The notes: generated by a model not told the origin, from the sequence alone. Positions 15,628 through 25,349 are shown, counted from the stretch's first letter. The stretch: DNA of 64,000 nucleotides from Paracoccus amoyensis (GCF_014490725.1 NZ_JACOQL010000005.1:248001-312000); one strand, 5' to 3'. Numbers and translations are program-made.

Positions 15628-18600
15628 TCAGAGATAAAGCGTGGTGGTGATGGCGGTACCGCGCCCGATGCGTGCTGAGAGCTGGCAGATGCTGATGGTC
15701 AGACTGTCGCCTGGCGCCAGTACTGCGCCCCAATCGGCGGTCTGTTGCCCGGCGGTGTAGGTGGCAAAAGGCGCAGTGCTGGTCAGGACCCGCTTGACGG
15801 CGTTTCCGTCCATGATCCGGACCTCATAGCTTTCCTGTTCTTCGCCAATCGACACCTCCATGCCCTGCCAGCTGTCGGTGGCGAGAGTGCGGGAGCGCCG
15901 TGTCCAGCGGATCGTCAGATCGCCAGGGCTATGCGGGCGCCGCCACGGTTGCTCGATGTGAACTGGCGAGAACGGACGCAGTCCTTCGCCCTCGGGCGTG
16001 AAACTGACGGCTGCGAAACTCTCGCTGCTGACCGGATGGCGGGCGGGACCGATGCGCCAGTTGAAGGGAATGCCGAGATCGGCTTCCGGGATCGGCAGCG
16101 GGGTCAGTGCTTCGTTCAGCAGGACTGCACGGGCCCCGGCCGGGGTGGGATTGCCCATGGCATGCTCGGTGCCGCGCTGGCCGCGCAGGAGCCGGGTCAG
16201 GCGATATCTTCCCGGCGCGATCAGCTCGGCATGGCCCGCCTGGACGATCTCCCAGCGTCCCGGTGCCGTTTCCACCGCCAGCGCATTGGCGCCACTGAGG
16301 AGGGCCAGATCGCTGACGCTGTCCAACTGGCCACTGGCGAGATCGAGGATGAGGACATTGCCTATGTCGAAGCGGGATGTGGGACCGGGCCAGAGGTCCG
16401 ATGCGAGACGGCCCATGTTCGCGCGGCGGCGGACTGTGGTGAGCAGTTCGAACCCGTCGGTGCCGGGGCTGCGATACACCGCCAGCGCGCCGGGCCATGG
16501 GTTTGCGGTCGCCGCGATCAGCGGCTGATGCGCGGGGATGTCGTCGCGCAACTGTGGCAGGTCCAGCAGGATCACCTCCGGCGGCCCGAATGTCACCGCG
16601 CGGGGCAGGGTGGCCGGACGCTCGGCGCCGGGCGGCAGGTCATAGGCCTCGCGGTCCTGGCGCACCGCCTCGACGCCGCGCGCCTCGGCATCGGCAATGG
16701 CGGTCAGGCGGAATTGCTGCTGACGCCCGTCGTGATCCAGTGCGATGACATCGGCCGGGTCCAGCGCCAGCCGTGAGGGCGGCAGCCGAAACACCGCGCT
16801 TTCGCGGCCTGCCCAGGCTTCCTGCAGGGCCCGGCGGCAGCGGCGTTCGGCCTCTTCGGGCGGCACCGCCATCGGAAAGCTCTCGGAGGCGATGCGGCCG
16901 GTATCGACGGTGATGCGCGATGCCTCGACCAAGGCGGCATCGTAGTCCTCATCAGCCCGGGCGACCTGCCACTTCAGCGCCTGCGGCAGTTCGGTCTCCT
17001 GGGCGCGGGTCAGCTCGATCGCCTCGCCGCCGGTGACGCCCGCGACCAGATCGTCGTGCCTGATGATGGCAATCGGCGCGCGGCCGCGCATGACAAAGCG
17101 GGTCACGCCTTCGCTCTCGACCGCGTCAAACCCGAAATGCCGCGCCAGCGTGGTGATCGAGGCACGCGGGCTTTCAAGCGCGGTGATGGCATAGCCTTCG
17201 GCCGCGCCCCAGAGGCCCGAGACATCAATGCGGGCTTCCGGCATCCCGGCGCGCAGGCAGAGGTGGCGGACGAGAGCCGCGAGCGAGACCGCGCCCAGCC
17301 GTCCAGTCAACCAGTGCCCGAGGCGCCAGTTGGCGCCATCGGTCCAGACATCGCCCAGTGCCGGAAAGAAGGGATAGGGCCGGGCATCCCAGGTCCAGGC
17401 GGCGCATTCCGCAACCTCGACCATGCGGCTGGCATATTCCGTCGAGACCGGGTTGTTCGCCGCTGTGCCCCAGAACAGGTATGTCGCTTCGAGATAGGCA
17501 CGCTGGATGGCATCGTCCCGCCAGCCGCGAGAATGGTAGGGCACGAAGCTTTCCGAGGATTTTGGATCGTAGAATACGTTCGGCTGATTGGTGCCCCGGT
17601 CGATGGCCGGGCAGCCAAGCTCGGTGAAGCAGATGGGCTTTGACTGTGGGACCCATGCCGTCGGTGTCGCAGCCTCGACGCCGCCAGGCCGGTCGTAATG
17701 CCGGTTCGACCACCATGAACGCAGGTCTTTGGGGCGAAAGACCCAAGGCTTGTCATGGGCGCCATCGGTAATCAGGGACCGGATCTGCGCTGCACGGTCG
17801 GCCTCGGAAGCATAGAACCAGTCGAAACCCTCTCCGCCCGCGATGTTGGACTGCAGATAGGTCCGGTCATGAATGGCGGGCCATCCATCCTGGGCGTCGA
17901 GGTGATCGAAGCCGTCGCGCCAGTCCGAGAGCGGCAGATAATTGTCGATGCCGATGAAATCGATGGCTGCGTCGGCCCAGAGCGGATCGAGATGAAAATG
18001 GACATCGCCGCTGCCGTCCGATGGCTGATGCCCGAAATATTCCGACCAGTCGGCGGCATAGCTGATCTTTGTGTTTGCCCCGAGGATGGCGCGGACATCT
18101 GCGGCCAGCGCGCGGAAGGCCGTGACGGCCGGATAGCTGTTCCCGCTTGCCCGGATCGTGGTCAACCCGCGCATCTCCGAGCCGATCAGGAAGGCATCGA
18201 CGCCACCCGCCACCGCGCAGAGATGGGCGTAATGCAACACCATGCGCCGCAGCCCGTGGTCGGCCGGATCGCCGGTCCAGCGCACCTCATCGCCCGTGAC
18301 GGTAAAATCGCCCGTGCTGGCCGTGCCGAAGAAAGCCGCGACCTGGTCCCCGGCCGCCGAGGTCTGGTCGACACTCCCGGCCTGACCCGCGGCGGGCGAA
18401 CAGGTGATCCGCCCGCGCCATGGAAAGGCGGGCTGGCCGGTTCCGGCGGCATCGTCCGAATACGGGTCCGGCAGCGTGTTCCCGGGCGGCACATCCATGA
18501 GGATGAAGGGATAGAAGGTGACCCGCAGCCCGCGCGCCTTCATCTCGTGGATCGCCTGCACCACCGCGAAATCGGCCGGGGTGCCGCCATAGACCGGGCG

Positions 18601-19593
18601 ATCCTGATCGTCGCGACTGACCAGATGAGCTTGATCGCGGGGGATGCCGCTGACCGTCCAGAGGTGCGGTGTGCTGGCTTTCTGGGCCACCTCGACGCCG
18701 GGTCGAATCGTGCAATGCCCGCAGCGCAGGTCATTGCCGAACCAGCTGACAACGAGGCTGACGCTTTCGACTTTCGGGGCCATGGCCTGCAGCCGGTCCA
18801 GCGCCACGATCATGTCGGGGCTGCCGGGCATGGCATTCAGGTTCTCGGCCGAGCTGGTGCCATTGCCGCCCTTGCGCACTGGTTCCGTCGCATAGGTGAA
18901 CTCGCCCGAGGCCGGGATCAGGGTGACGGCGCGGGTCAGCCCCTCGGCTGTGTCCGGGTCCGCCAGTGGTCGGAAGACCTCGAAGGACAGCTGCGGCAGG
19001 CGATTGCCGTAATCGTTGAGCGGCAGGTCTTCGAAGACCACATAGGCAGTCCCACGATAAGCGGGCGTGGCCTCTGTGCCCATTGTGGCCGCGACGAAGG
19101 CATCCGGTTCCTGCGTCTCGGAGCCCGGATACCAGCGCCAGGTAATGCCCGAAGTGTCGAGCGGTTTGCCGTCCGCCCAGATGCGCCCGATGCCGGTGAT
19201 CTCGCCTTCACACAATGCGACCGCAAACGAGGCATAATGGAGGTATTCCGTGGTCTCGACCTTGGGCCCGCCGCCCTTGCCGCCGCCCTGGCGGCTGGTG
19301 CGGGTCTCCTCGCGGAAATCCGTTGCCCAGACGATATTGCCGCCCATGCGCATGCGGCCGAAGATGCGCGGGATGACGGCGCCCTCCGTGGAGGCGGTGA
19401 TGCGCAGATTGTCGAGCCGGGCGCCCTCGATGCGCTGGGCCGGGGCGAGGGAGGAGACGATCCAGCTGTCCACGGCCGCGCCGATGGTGGAGCCGATCAT
19501 GCCGCCGATGGCAGCGCCCGAAAATCCGAGGATCGCGCCGCCGAAGCTCCCGCCAATCGTGGCGCCGACCGAGGCCAGAACAAGAGTTGCCAT
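15628..19593 (-). CDS. Baseplate multidomain protein (GTA gp15/'megatron' type)
   Basis: A 1321-residue protein, the largest of the prophage. It starts with a Gly/Ala-rich hydrophobic segment (MATLVLASVGATIGGSFGGA...), continues with the conserved RIFGRMRMGGNIVWATDFRE block, a central GTA TIM-barrel-like domain (about 400-730; FLIGSEMRGLTTIR, FIGIDNYLPLSDWRDG), and then tail-hub and fibronectin-like regions (RGQRGTEHAMGNP near 1170). In gene transfer agents and related siphophages this protein forms the baseplate hub and contacts the host envelope. Its neighbours gp14-, gp13- and gp12-like and the tape measure are in the canonical order. Confidence 0.93.
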   Translation of the reverse strand: MATLVLASVGATIGGSFGGAILGFSGAAIGGMIGSTIGAAVDSWIVSSLAPAQRIEGARLDNLRITASTEGAVIPRIFGRMRMGGNIVWATDFREETRTSRQGGGKGGGPKVETTEYLHYASFAVALCEGEITGIGRIWADGKPLDTSGITWRWYPGSETQEPDAFVAATMGTEATPAYRGTAYVVFEDLPLNDYGNRLPQLSFEVFRPLADPDTAEGLTRAVTLIPASGEFTYATEPVRKGGNGTSSAENLNAMPGSPDMIVALDRLQAMAPKVESVSLVVSWFGNDLRCGHCTIRPGVEVAQKASTPHLWTVSGIPRDQAHLVSRDDQDRPVYGGTPADFAVVQAIHEMKARGLRVTFYPFILMDVPPGNTLPDPYSDDAAGTGQPAFPWRGRITCSPAAGQAGSVDQTSAAGDQVAAFFGTASTGDFTVTGDEVRWTGDPADHGLRRMVLHYAHLCAVAGGVDAFLIGSEMRGLTTIRASGNSYPAVTAFRALAADVRAILGANTKISYAADWSEYFGHQPSDGSGDVHFHLDPLWADAAIDFIGIDNYLPLSDWRDGFDHLDAQDGWPAIHDRTYLQSNIAGGEGFDWFYASEADRAAQIRSLITDGAHDKPWVFRPKDLRSWWSNRHYDRPGGVEAATPTAWVPQSKPICFTELGCPAIDRGTNQPNVFYDPKSSESFVPYHSRGWRDDAIQRAYLEATYLFWGTAANNPVSTEYASRMVEVAECAAWTWDARPYPFFPALGDVWTDGANWRLGHWLTGRLGAVSLAALVRHLCLRAGMPEARIDVSGLWGAAEGYAITALESPRASITTLARHFGFDAVESEGVTRFVMRGRAPIAIIRHDDLVAGVTGGEAIELTRAQETELPQALKWQVARADEDYDAALVEASRITVDTGRIASESFPMAVPPEEAERRCRRALQEAWAGRESAVFRLPPSRLALDPADVIALDHDGRQQQFRLTAIADAEARGVEAVRQDREAYDLPPGAERPATLPRAVTFGPPEVILLDLPQLRDDIPAHQPLIAATANPWPGALAVYRSPGTDGFELLTTVRRRANMGRLASDLWPGPTSRFDIGNVLILDLASGQLDSVSDLALLSGANALAVETAPGRWEIVQAGHAELIAPGRYRLTRLLRGQRGTEHAMGNPTPAGARAVLLNEALTPLPIPEADLGIPFNWRIGPARHPVSSESFAAVSFTPEGEGLRPFSPVHIEQPWRRPHSPGDLTIRWTRRSRTLATDSWQGMEVSIGEEQESYEVRIMDGNAVKRVLTSTAPFATYTAGQQTADWGAVLAPGDSLTISICQLSARIGRGTAITTTLYL

Positions 19594-19604
19594 GGTGAAA
19601 AGTC

Positions 19605-20051
19605 TCAGACGCTGGGGAAGAGAAAGGCAAGGGCGATGCGGCGGCGCCAGGCTTGCGTCAGCGGTTCTTCAATGACGCCGAGCCCCTCATAGGCGTGGAT
19701 GAAGCGGTCCGGCGCGGTCAGGATGCCCACATGTTTGGCGATGGCACCGGGCCGCATGCGGAACAGGACCAGCGCGCCCGGTCCGGCGGCCGCCACCGGC
19801 AGTTCGATCATCATCCGCCGCGCCCCCTCGGCCAGAACCTCGCGGGAACCCGTCTCACCCCAGTCGCGGCTATAGGGCGGGATCGGAAACGGCTCGTCGC
19901 CCACGACTTCCCGCCAGACGCCGCGCGCCAGGCCGAGGCAGTCGCAGCCGATGCCCTTGAGGCTGGCCTGATCGTGATAGGGCGTGCCAAGCCAGCCGCG
20001 CGCGGCGGAGATGACGCGATCCGGATCGGCAACGGTTTGCAGCCCCGTCAC
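19605..20051 (-). CDS. NlpC/P60 family tail peptidase (GTA gp14-like)
   Basis: A 148-residue NlpC/P60 cysteine peptidase: Cys in IGCDCLGLARGVW, His in AKHVGILTAPDRFIHAY, and the WLGTPYHDQASLKGIGCDC start characteristic of GTA/phage tail peptidases. It probably cuts peptidoglycan at the tail tip during entry. The GTG start at 20051 overlaps the stop of the DUF2163 gene (GTGA), indicating translational coupling. Confidence 0.92.
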   Translation of the reverse strand: MTGLQTVADPDRVISAARGWLGTPYHDQASLKGIGCDCLGLARGVWREVVGDEPFPIPPYSRDWGETGSREVLAEGARRMMIELPVAAAGPGALVLFRMRPGAIAKHVGILTAPDRFIHAYEGLGVIEEPLTQAWRRRIALAFLFPSV

Positions 20052-20932
20052 AGCACACCGCCATCATGACCGCCGTCCTGGCTGGCATAGCGCAGGATCG
20101 TGTCCTGTCCGGGAATATGCGGAAAACCCCGGAAGTTGACGACATTCCCGAACTTTGCGCCGCAGATGGCGATGCGTTTGTCGCAGCCGGCGCGGATGGT
20201 GAAATCATCGCCCGCGCCGATGGGTCGGATCGTCGTTTCCAGCAGCGTCAGAACGGCAATGCCGTAGTTTCGATCATGCGCCAGCACCTCGGCCCGGCGA
20301 TCAGAATTGGGGCCGGTGGTCCATGTGAGCGTGCCAAAGCGGAACCAGCCGGCTATAAAACCACCGAGTCCCGAGGCGGTGAAAGCCCGGTCGCGCATGC
20401 CGTCGATGACGGTGCCCACGCCGCGAAAAGCCGGATCCGCCAGATCGACACCGCAGCGGGCATCGCCCAGCGCCGCGTCGCAACTGGCCTGAAAAATCCG
20501 GCCGACGGTCTGGCCGAGAATATGCGACATTGAGCGGATCTCGGCCACGAAGGCGTGCCGCCCGCGCCGGATCTGACCGATGGCACCACGCCGCATCAGC
20601 ACGCGCTGGCCGGGTGACTGCCAGTTCACCCGCCAGAGCTCGACTTCGGCATTGTCCCAGTGCCCGTCCAGAATATCGGTCTCAGAAATCCGGTCCGAGC
20701 GCAGCGCGCCTGCCGCGTCCTGCGCATCGACCGAGAGATCGGCACCTGACCTGATCTCGCTCGCCGTCAATCCGCTTTCCGGTTCGAACTCGGTGCCATC
20801 GAATGCCAGCACTCGGTCGTGATCTGTGAAACCGAACGCCACGCTGTCGGCGCGGGTGATGCGCCAGCACCAGGCGAGCGTCGTCGTTCCGCTGTGGAGA
20901 TGATTCTGCAATGCGGGCGGGATCGTCTTCAT
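20048..20932 (-). CDS. DUF2163 tail-tip protein (GTA gp13-like)
   Basis: A 294-residue protein. Family features are LQNHLHSGTTTLAWCWRITR, FTDHDRVLAFDGTEFEPESG, LTASEIRSGADLSVDAQDA and, near the C-terminus, CDKRIAICGAKFGNVVNFRG followed by FPHIPGQD. The clustered Cys residues fit the iron-binding distal-tail/hub proteins known from gene transfer agents. It overlaps both neighbours by 4 bp, so the tail-tip genes are tightly coupled. Confidence 0.92.
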   Translation of the reverse strand: MKTIPPALQNHLHSGTTTLAWCWRITRADSVAFGFTDHDRVLAFDGTEFEPESGLTASEIRSGADLSVDAQDAAGALRSDRISETDILDGHWDNAEVELWRVNWQSPGQRVLMRRGAIGQIRRGRHAFVAEIRSMSHILGQTVGRIFQASCDAALGDARCGVDLADPAFRGVGTVIDGMRDRAFTASGLGGFIAGWFRFGTLTWTTGPNSDRRAEVLAHDRNYGIAVLTLLETTIRPIGAGDDFTIRAGCDKRIAICGAKFGNVVNFRGFPHIPGQDTILRYASQDGGHDGGVL

Positions 20933-21555
20933 CGCCTGATCTCCAGCAGGGGTATGGAGGTGATGGAGCCCAGCCGTTCGATATCCAGCGTCACGTCCAG
21001 CACGTCGCTGTCGAAGCGGACCGGCACGTCGAATTCAAACCCGGTCGTGATGGCCATGCCGGTGGTGGGCGCGGTGTCGAAGCTGACGAGGCCGGTCTTG
21101 TGATCGACCGACCAGCCGCTGGATTGTGGCGCACCATTCAGGGCGATCTGGACTGACCCAGCGACAGGCTTAGTGATCGCCCGCGCCCAGGACTGTCCAC
21201 CCGAGGCATAGCGCTTGATCAGCTGAAAACTGGTCGTCACACCATCCCCGGTGCCGATCTGCTGATCGGTCGGCGATGGGACCTGCGACGGCAGGCCGGA
21301 CCGATGATCGGCCCAGTCTTTGAACCGAAAGCCGTAAAGCCGCCCGTTTCGCGCCTCGAAGAAGGCCACGACCGCCGCCAGATCGTCGGCGCGGCGGATG
21401 CCATAGCTGACATCATAGCGCCGCCGGCTATTCGCCCAGCTGGCATTGCGCTCCTCGTCGCCGGAGGTCAGTTCGACAATCTGCGTGCGCCGCTCCGGCC
21501 CGCCACGGGCGCCGCGGCTGATATTGTCCGGAAACCGGACCTCGTGAAATGCCAT
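20929..21555 (-). CDS. DUF2460/TIGR02217 distal tail protein (GTA gp12-like)
   Basis: A 208-residue protein with FHEVRFPDNISRGARGGPER, RRYDVSYGIRRADDLAAVVA, FFEARNGRLYGFRFKDWADH and VRFDSDVLDVTLDIERLGSI, all hallmarks of TIGR02217. It forms the distal tail ring that joins tube and baseplate. It lies 15 bp downstream of the tape-measure gene. Confidence 0.93.
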   Translation of the reverse strand: MAFHEVRFPDNISRGARGGPERRTQIVELTSGDEERNASWANSRRRYDVSYGIRRADDLAAVVAFFEARNGRLYGFRFKDWADHRSGLPSQVPSPTDQQIGTGDGVTTSFQLIKRYASGGQSWARAITKPVAGSVQIALNGAPQSSGWSVDHKTGLVSFDTAPTTGMAITTGFEFDVPVRFDSDVLDVTLDIERLGSITSIPLLEIRR

Positions 21556-21570
21556 GTTCTGATCCCTTTC

Positions 21571-23754
21571 TTACAATCCGCGACGGCCCAGCGAGACGGC
21601 ACGGGCAATGTCGGCAGCGATCTGGGTGCGGGACTGCCGGAAGCTTTCGGCGTCTCTTGCGTTGATGTTCACCGTGACGCCTTGGCCGTAATCCTGCGCC
21701 TCGCGGCGGGACAGCACCCGTTCGCCGCGCTGGAGGATCGCGGGAACCTCGTCATGACGCAGCCCGACCATGCCACCGCTATGCATGCGTGGTGCCCCGG
21801 CAAAGGCCTGTGCCGGAACCATGCGCGAGAGCGAACCCGCACCAACCATGCCGCCCGTGTGCATGATGCTGGCGAAGATTCCGCCCGCGCCGCCCAGCGC
21901 GCCCGAAAGCGCATTGGCGATGGGGCCGAGCAGGAACCGCCGCGCGGCGAGTTTTGACAGATCGGCCAACAACGAGGTGACGAGATCCCGGAAATCGAGC
22001 TTGCCGGTCTTCACGAATTCCCCGACCGCGTTCTCGGCGCTCTGAAATGCGCTGACCAGAGCCTGGCCGATATCGGCACCGATATCTTTTGCCTTCTTCG
22101 CATAGTCCGACAGCGCCTCGGTGACTGCCTTCCAGCCGGTGGCCGTGGCTTCAGTGGCGGGTTTGGCCTCTTCCGCCGCTGCCTTCCCTGCGGCTCCAGC
22201 CTCCTTTGCGGCGGCGCCTGCGCCGGTCGCGGCCGTTTCGACCTCGCCCAGCGCACCCTCGTAGCGCCCGGCGGCTTCTGTCGCCACGTCCAGCGCCGCG
22301 CTACCGGCATCATCTTCGCCGCCCGACATTGCGTCGCGCAGGGCATCCATGGCCGGGCCGACGCCATCGAAGGCCGAGGCGCGGCTGGAACTTGCCCGGT
22401 CGCGATAGCGCCCCGCCAGATGGGCGGAGTTGCTGGCCGAATGCTCCAGCATCGATGCCCGGCCCAGCGCCTCGAAGACATCGATCCGGGTGTCTGAGCC
22501 TATCTCCTCGGCCACCTTGTTGAAGGTGGGCGCGATCATCCCCAGAAAATCCGCCCATTTCCCGGCCAGAAAGGCCATAAGCCGGGTCCAGATCGCCTCG
22601 ATCTCCGATTGCATGGCCCGGAAATCGTCGGCGAAGGACATGGCAGTGACCTTGATGCCCTCCCAGACCGCCTTGGCGACATCGCCCATCAGCGCCATGG
22701 CAGTGCCGAAACCGCCCGCGCCCTTGACCAGCTTCGTGAACTGATAGACCAGCTCCCCCGCCCCGACGATCAGCGCACCGATGCCGGTCCGGATCAGCGC
22801 CCCGCGCAGCACCACCAGTGCTGTGGCGAGGCCCCGGACGGAGAGTGCCGCTGCCGCCAGCCCTGCGACCCAGCGGCCGGCCATGAAACCCGCGAAGCTG
22901 GCCGCATAGGTGGACAGACGTCCGATCTGGTCGAAGATCCCGGAGATCGCCATGCCGAGCGGGCCGGTACGGCTGGCCAGCGCCGCCATGGCATCGGCGA
23001 CGGCCTCCAAGGCTGGAGCCGCGGCAACCGCCAGCTGGTTCGACAGCCCGCGCCAGATCAGTCCCAACCGCGAGATCGCGTCATTCGTCCGTTCGATCCG
23101 GTCTGCATCCTGCTCGGACACCACGACCCCGAAGGCCCGGACATCTTCGGTCGCCTGCCGCAATGTGGCGGTGTCGATGCGGGCCATGGCAATCGAGCCT
23201 TCCTCGCCGAAAAGCTGGCCAGCAACTGCCGCGCGTTCGGCGACCGGCACGAAGGATGCGATGGCGGCATTTATCGCGCCGACGCGCTGGTCCAACGGCA
23301 GGGCCAGCAGGTCAGAGGCGGTCAGACCCAGCCGTTCCAGCGCATCCGCCGCCGGACCGCCACCCACCGCCGCCTGACTGAGCCGCCGGGTCAGGTCCTT
23401 GGTTGCCTGTTCGATCCCGGACATCGACACACCGGCCAACTCGCCCGCGCGTTCCAGCGTCTGGATCGAGGCCACCGTGGTGCCGAGCGATTGCGCCAGC
23501 TTGGCTTGGGCATCCACGGTTTGCAGCCCGGATCGCACCATGGCGATGCCAGCGGCCGTGGCGGCGGCGACCGCAGCGGCAGCCGCCATCCCGACCTTGC
23601 GCGTAAACCCGGCCATGCGGGCATTCGCCGCCTCCATCTCACGCGACAGCCGTCCGAAGCCGCGCGATCCGGCCTCGCCGACGCCTTCCAGCTCGGCACG
23701 CACCTGCCGCCCGCCCACCGCCGCGAGGCGGACGCTGACGCGTTTTTCTGCCAT
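21571..23754 (-). CDS. Phage tail tape-measure protein
   Basis: A 727-residue protein rich in Ala and long helices, with hydrophobic segments around residues 265-330 (FMAGRWVAGLAAAALSVRGL, GALIVGAGELVYQF), an Ala/Glu-rich coiled-coil (about 480-540) and the C-terminal block GGMVGAGSLSRMVPAQAFAG, MHSGGMVGLRHDEVPAILQR, GERVLSRREAQ typical of lambda-like and GTA-like tape measures. It sets tail length and enters the host membrane on DNA delivery. The start at 23754 lies next to the end of the frameshifted tail-chaperone reading at 23756. Confidence 0.92.
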   Translation of the reverse strand: MAEKRVSVRLAAVGGRQVRAELEGVGEAGSRGFGRLSREMEAANARMAGFTRKVGMAAAAAVAAATAAGIAMVRSGLQTVDAQAKLAQSLGTTVASIQTLERAGELAGVSMSGIEQATKDLTRRLSQAAVGGGPAADALERLGLTASDLLALPLDQRVGAINAAIASFVPVAERAAVAGQLFGEEGSIAMARIDTATLRQATEDVRAFGVVVSEQDADRIERTNDAISRLGLIWRGLSNQLAVAAAPALEAVADAMAALASRTGPLGMAISGIFDQIGRLSTYAASFAGFMAGRWVAGLAAAALSVRGLATALVVLRGALIRTGIGALIVGAGELVYQFTKLVKGAGGFGTAMALMGDVAKAVWEGIKVTAMSFADDFRAMQSEIEAIWTRLMAFLAGKWADFLGMIAPTFNKVAEEIGSDTRIDVFEALGRASMLEHSASNSAHLAGRYRDRASSSRASAFDGVGPAMDALRDAMSGGEDDAGSAALDVATEAAGRYEGALGEVETAATGAGAAAKEAGAAGKAAAEEAKPATEATATGWKAVTEALSDYAKKAKDIGADIGQALVSAFQSAENAVGEFVKTGKLDFRDLVTSLLADLSKLAARRFLLGPIANALSGALGGAGGIFASIMHTGGMVGAGSLSRMVPAQAFAGAPRMHSGGMVGLRHDEVPAILQRGERVLSRREAQDYGQGVTVNINARDAESFRQSRTQIAADIARAVSLGRRGL

Positions 23755-23755
23755 C

Positions 23756-24067
23756 TCACCGTTCCATCTGTTCGTTCATCTTCCGGACCATGACCGCCTC
23801 GATGACGGGCAGAAGTTCGGCAGCGGCCGGGGCCGGGACGCCCAGCGCCGCTGCCAGACCCAGCGCGGCATTCAGATCCCAGCCGAACACCGCGCCCGGC
23901 AGCACCCGCAGCTGACCGCCGAGGCGCCCGATCAGATCCCAGACCTGCCAGCCCTCGAAGGTCAGGGGCTGGTTTTGCCGGGTCGGGCAGTCTTGGCAGC
24001 TTTGCGTGCAGGCTGCGCAGTAGCTGTCGCCCGCGCCGAAGGACCAGTCGGCGAGGGCGCGGAGGCG
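23756..24067 (-). CDS. Tail chaperone, -1 frame extension (gpT-like part)
   Basis: This 103-codon reading has no ATG start of useful length, but begins exactly where a -1 shift at 24067-24073 would enter. It encodes RLRALADWSFGAGDSYCAAC, a CxxCx3CxxC cluster (CAACTQSCQDC), then FEGWQVWDLIGRLGGQLRVL, AVFGWDLNAALGLAAALGV and a C-terminal helix ending MNEQMER. Location between chaperone and tape measure and the zero-frame overlap match the gpG/gpGT arrangement of lambda-like phages. The Cys cluster may bind zinc. Confidence 0.75.
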   Translation of the reverse strand, partial: RLRALADWSFGAGDSYCAACTQSCQDCPTRQNQPLTFEGWQVWDLIGRLGGQLRVLPGAVFGWDLNAALGLAAALGVPAPAAAELLPVIEAVMVRKMNEQMER

Positions 24068-24411
24068 TTTTTTTCCTGTTCCAGCAGCAGCCCTTTCGAG
24101 ACATAGACCAGCTGGAACGCCTCGAAGATCGGCCAGATATCCAGCAGCGCGTCGATGGCCTCCGGGCTGGGGTCGATGGCATTGCCTTCGGCGTCGCCGA
24201 CACCTTCCCAGGCCAGCACCGCGCGGCGGGCCAGCGCCTTGGCGAAGATCAGGGCGCGCTCGTCATCGGAAGATTTATCCGGGACGGTCTCCACATCCGG
24301 ATCGCTGCGGGTCGCCACCATCAGCGCGGTGGTCAGCGGGCGCAGCTTCACGCGGACGCCGGGCACGAGGTCGTGCCAGCGCGGTTCATTGCTCAGGTCC
24401 AAAGTCAGCAT
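23962..24411 (-). CDS. Tail assembly chaperone (gpG-like, GTA gp10-like)
   Basis: From ATG 24411 the zero-frame product is 149 residues: MLTLDLSNEPRWHDLVPGVR, VKLRPLTTALMVATR, ALIFAKALARRAVLAWEGVG, PEAIDALLDIWPIFEAFQLV, YVSKGLLLEQEKN, then a low-complexity Ala/Thr/Pro/Lys tail (ARATATAQPARKAAKTARPG). The abrupt change in character after the slippery site supports a split protein whose functional long form is made by frameshifting. It coats the tape measure during tail assembly. Its start codon shares the A of the tail-tube stop (TGATG). Confidence 0.85.
   Translation of the reverse strand: MLTLDLSNEPRWHDLVPGVRVKLRPLTTALMVATRSDPDVETVPDKSSDDERALIFAKALARRAVLAWEGVGDAEGNAIDPSPEAIDALLDIWPIFEAFQLVYVSKGLLLEQEKNASAPSPTGPSARATATAQPARKAAKTARPGKTSP
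24067..24073 (-). promoter_or_regulatory. -1 programmed frameshift slippery site A AAA AAC
   Basis: In the chaperone frame the codons are GAA AAA AAC GCC. The heptamer A AAA AAC is a classical slippery sequence. Slipping back one base continues as CGC CTC CGC (RLR...) into the 103-codon downstream frame that ends 2 bp before the tape-measure gene. Confidence 0.8.
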
Positions 24412-25349
24412 CAGTATTCCTCGCGGTTGTTGATCAGGGTGGCGGTGCACATGCGGCCGACGGCACTTTCGCGCGCGGCCTGCCACTCGAATGTGGCCTG
24501 CACGCCCTGCGGTCCGGAAATCTCGATCCGGGGGCGGGGCAGGTAGACGGCATGGACGGTGAACGTGAAACTCTCGCCCGAGGGCAGCGCGTAGGAGAAT
24601 CCCAGCTCGCAGGGATCGCCATCCATGGCCTGATTCACCAGTGTGCTGTCGGCGAACCGGACCTCGATCGATCCGGTCAGCGCGGCAATCGATGGATCGG
24701 CGCCATCGATGCGGCCATCGGCGCGGATGGTCTCGATCCGGTCGAGATTATTGGCATAGGTGATCTGGGCTGAGACGACATTGCCCAGCGCCGCGCCGTT
24801 GCGGGTGATCGATCCGTTGAAATGCCCGAAGCGCTTCAGATCGACAGGTGCAGGCGTGCCAGCGTTGCTGACAGTGCCGACCGTCTCGCCCTGCGCGACC
24901 AGCCGCGCGGTCGCGGTCAGAAGACCTGAGCGCTGCATCTGCCAGCTGATCTGATCGAGCACGCAGCCGGGATACAGTGCATAGCGCGGCACCTCAGGCA
25001 TGCCGGTTTCGATGGAGAGGCTGGGCAGCGACCATGCGCCGGATTGGAACGCATGCGTCCATGGCCCTGTGCCGGTGGTGACCGGGTCTCCGAATGCCGC
25101 CTTCAGCCAGAAGCCGAAGGCCTCGGCATCGATGGGGACGACGACATCGCCATCGGCCGTCACCGCGTCCTTGATCGGCGCAAGCGGATCGCGGCCATAG
25201 CCCAGCAGTTCGGAGTTCAGAAGCGGCTGCTCGGCCCCGAGCGAGGTGCTGGCGAAGGGCATTCTGGTGAAGCCGCCTGCGGGCGGCGTGCCATAGACGG
25301 TCTCGAACGCAAGCGCCATCTGCGCCCGCGCCCCCTGGGCTCGTGCCAT
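24411..25349 (-). CDS. Phage tail tube (major tail) protein
   Basis: From ATG 25349 (ribosome site AAAGGA just upstream) the product is 312 residues. MARAQGARAQMALAFETVYG, TPPAGGFTRMPFASTSLGAE, ELLGYGRDPLAP and CELGFSYALPSGESF fit the 'phage tail tube protein' family found before the chaperone genes in these prophages. It polymerises into the hollow tail tube. A longer start at 25424 would add residues without coding character. Confidence 0.87.
   Translation of the reverse strand: MARAQGARAQMALAFETVYGTPPAGGFTRMPFASTSLGAEQPLLNSELLGYGRDPLAPIKDAVTADGDVVVPIDAEAFGFWLKAAFGDPVTTGTGPWTHAFQSGAWSLPSLSIETGMPEVPRYALYPGCVLDQISWQMQRSGLLTATARLVAQGETVGTVSNAGTPAPVDLKRFGHFNGSITRNGAALGNVVSAQITYANNLDRIETIRADGRIDGADPSIAALTGSIEVRFADSTLVNQAMDGDPCELGFSYALPSGESFTFTVHAVYLPRPRIEISGPQGVQATFEWQAARESAVGRMCTATLINNREEY

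Noticed and set aside
17755..19692. 645-codon open frame opposite the baseplate gene
   Set aside because: It is a shadow of the GC-rich minus-strand gene, with no family features.
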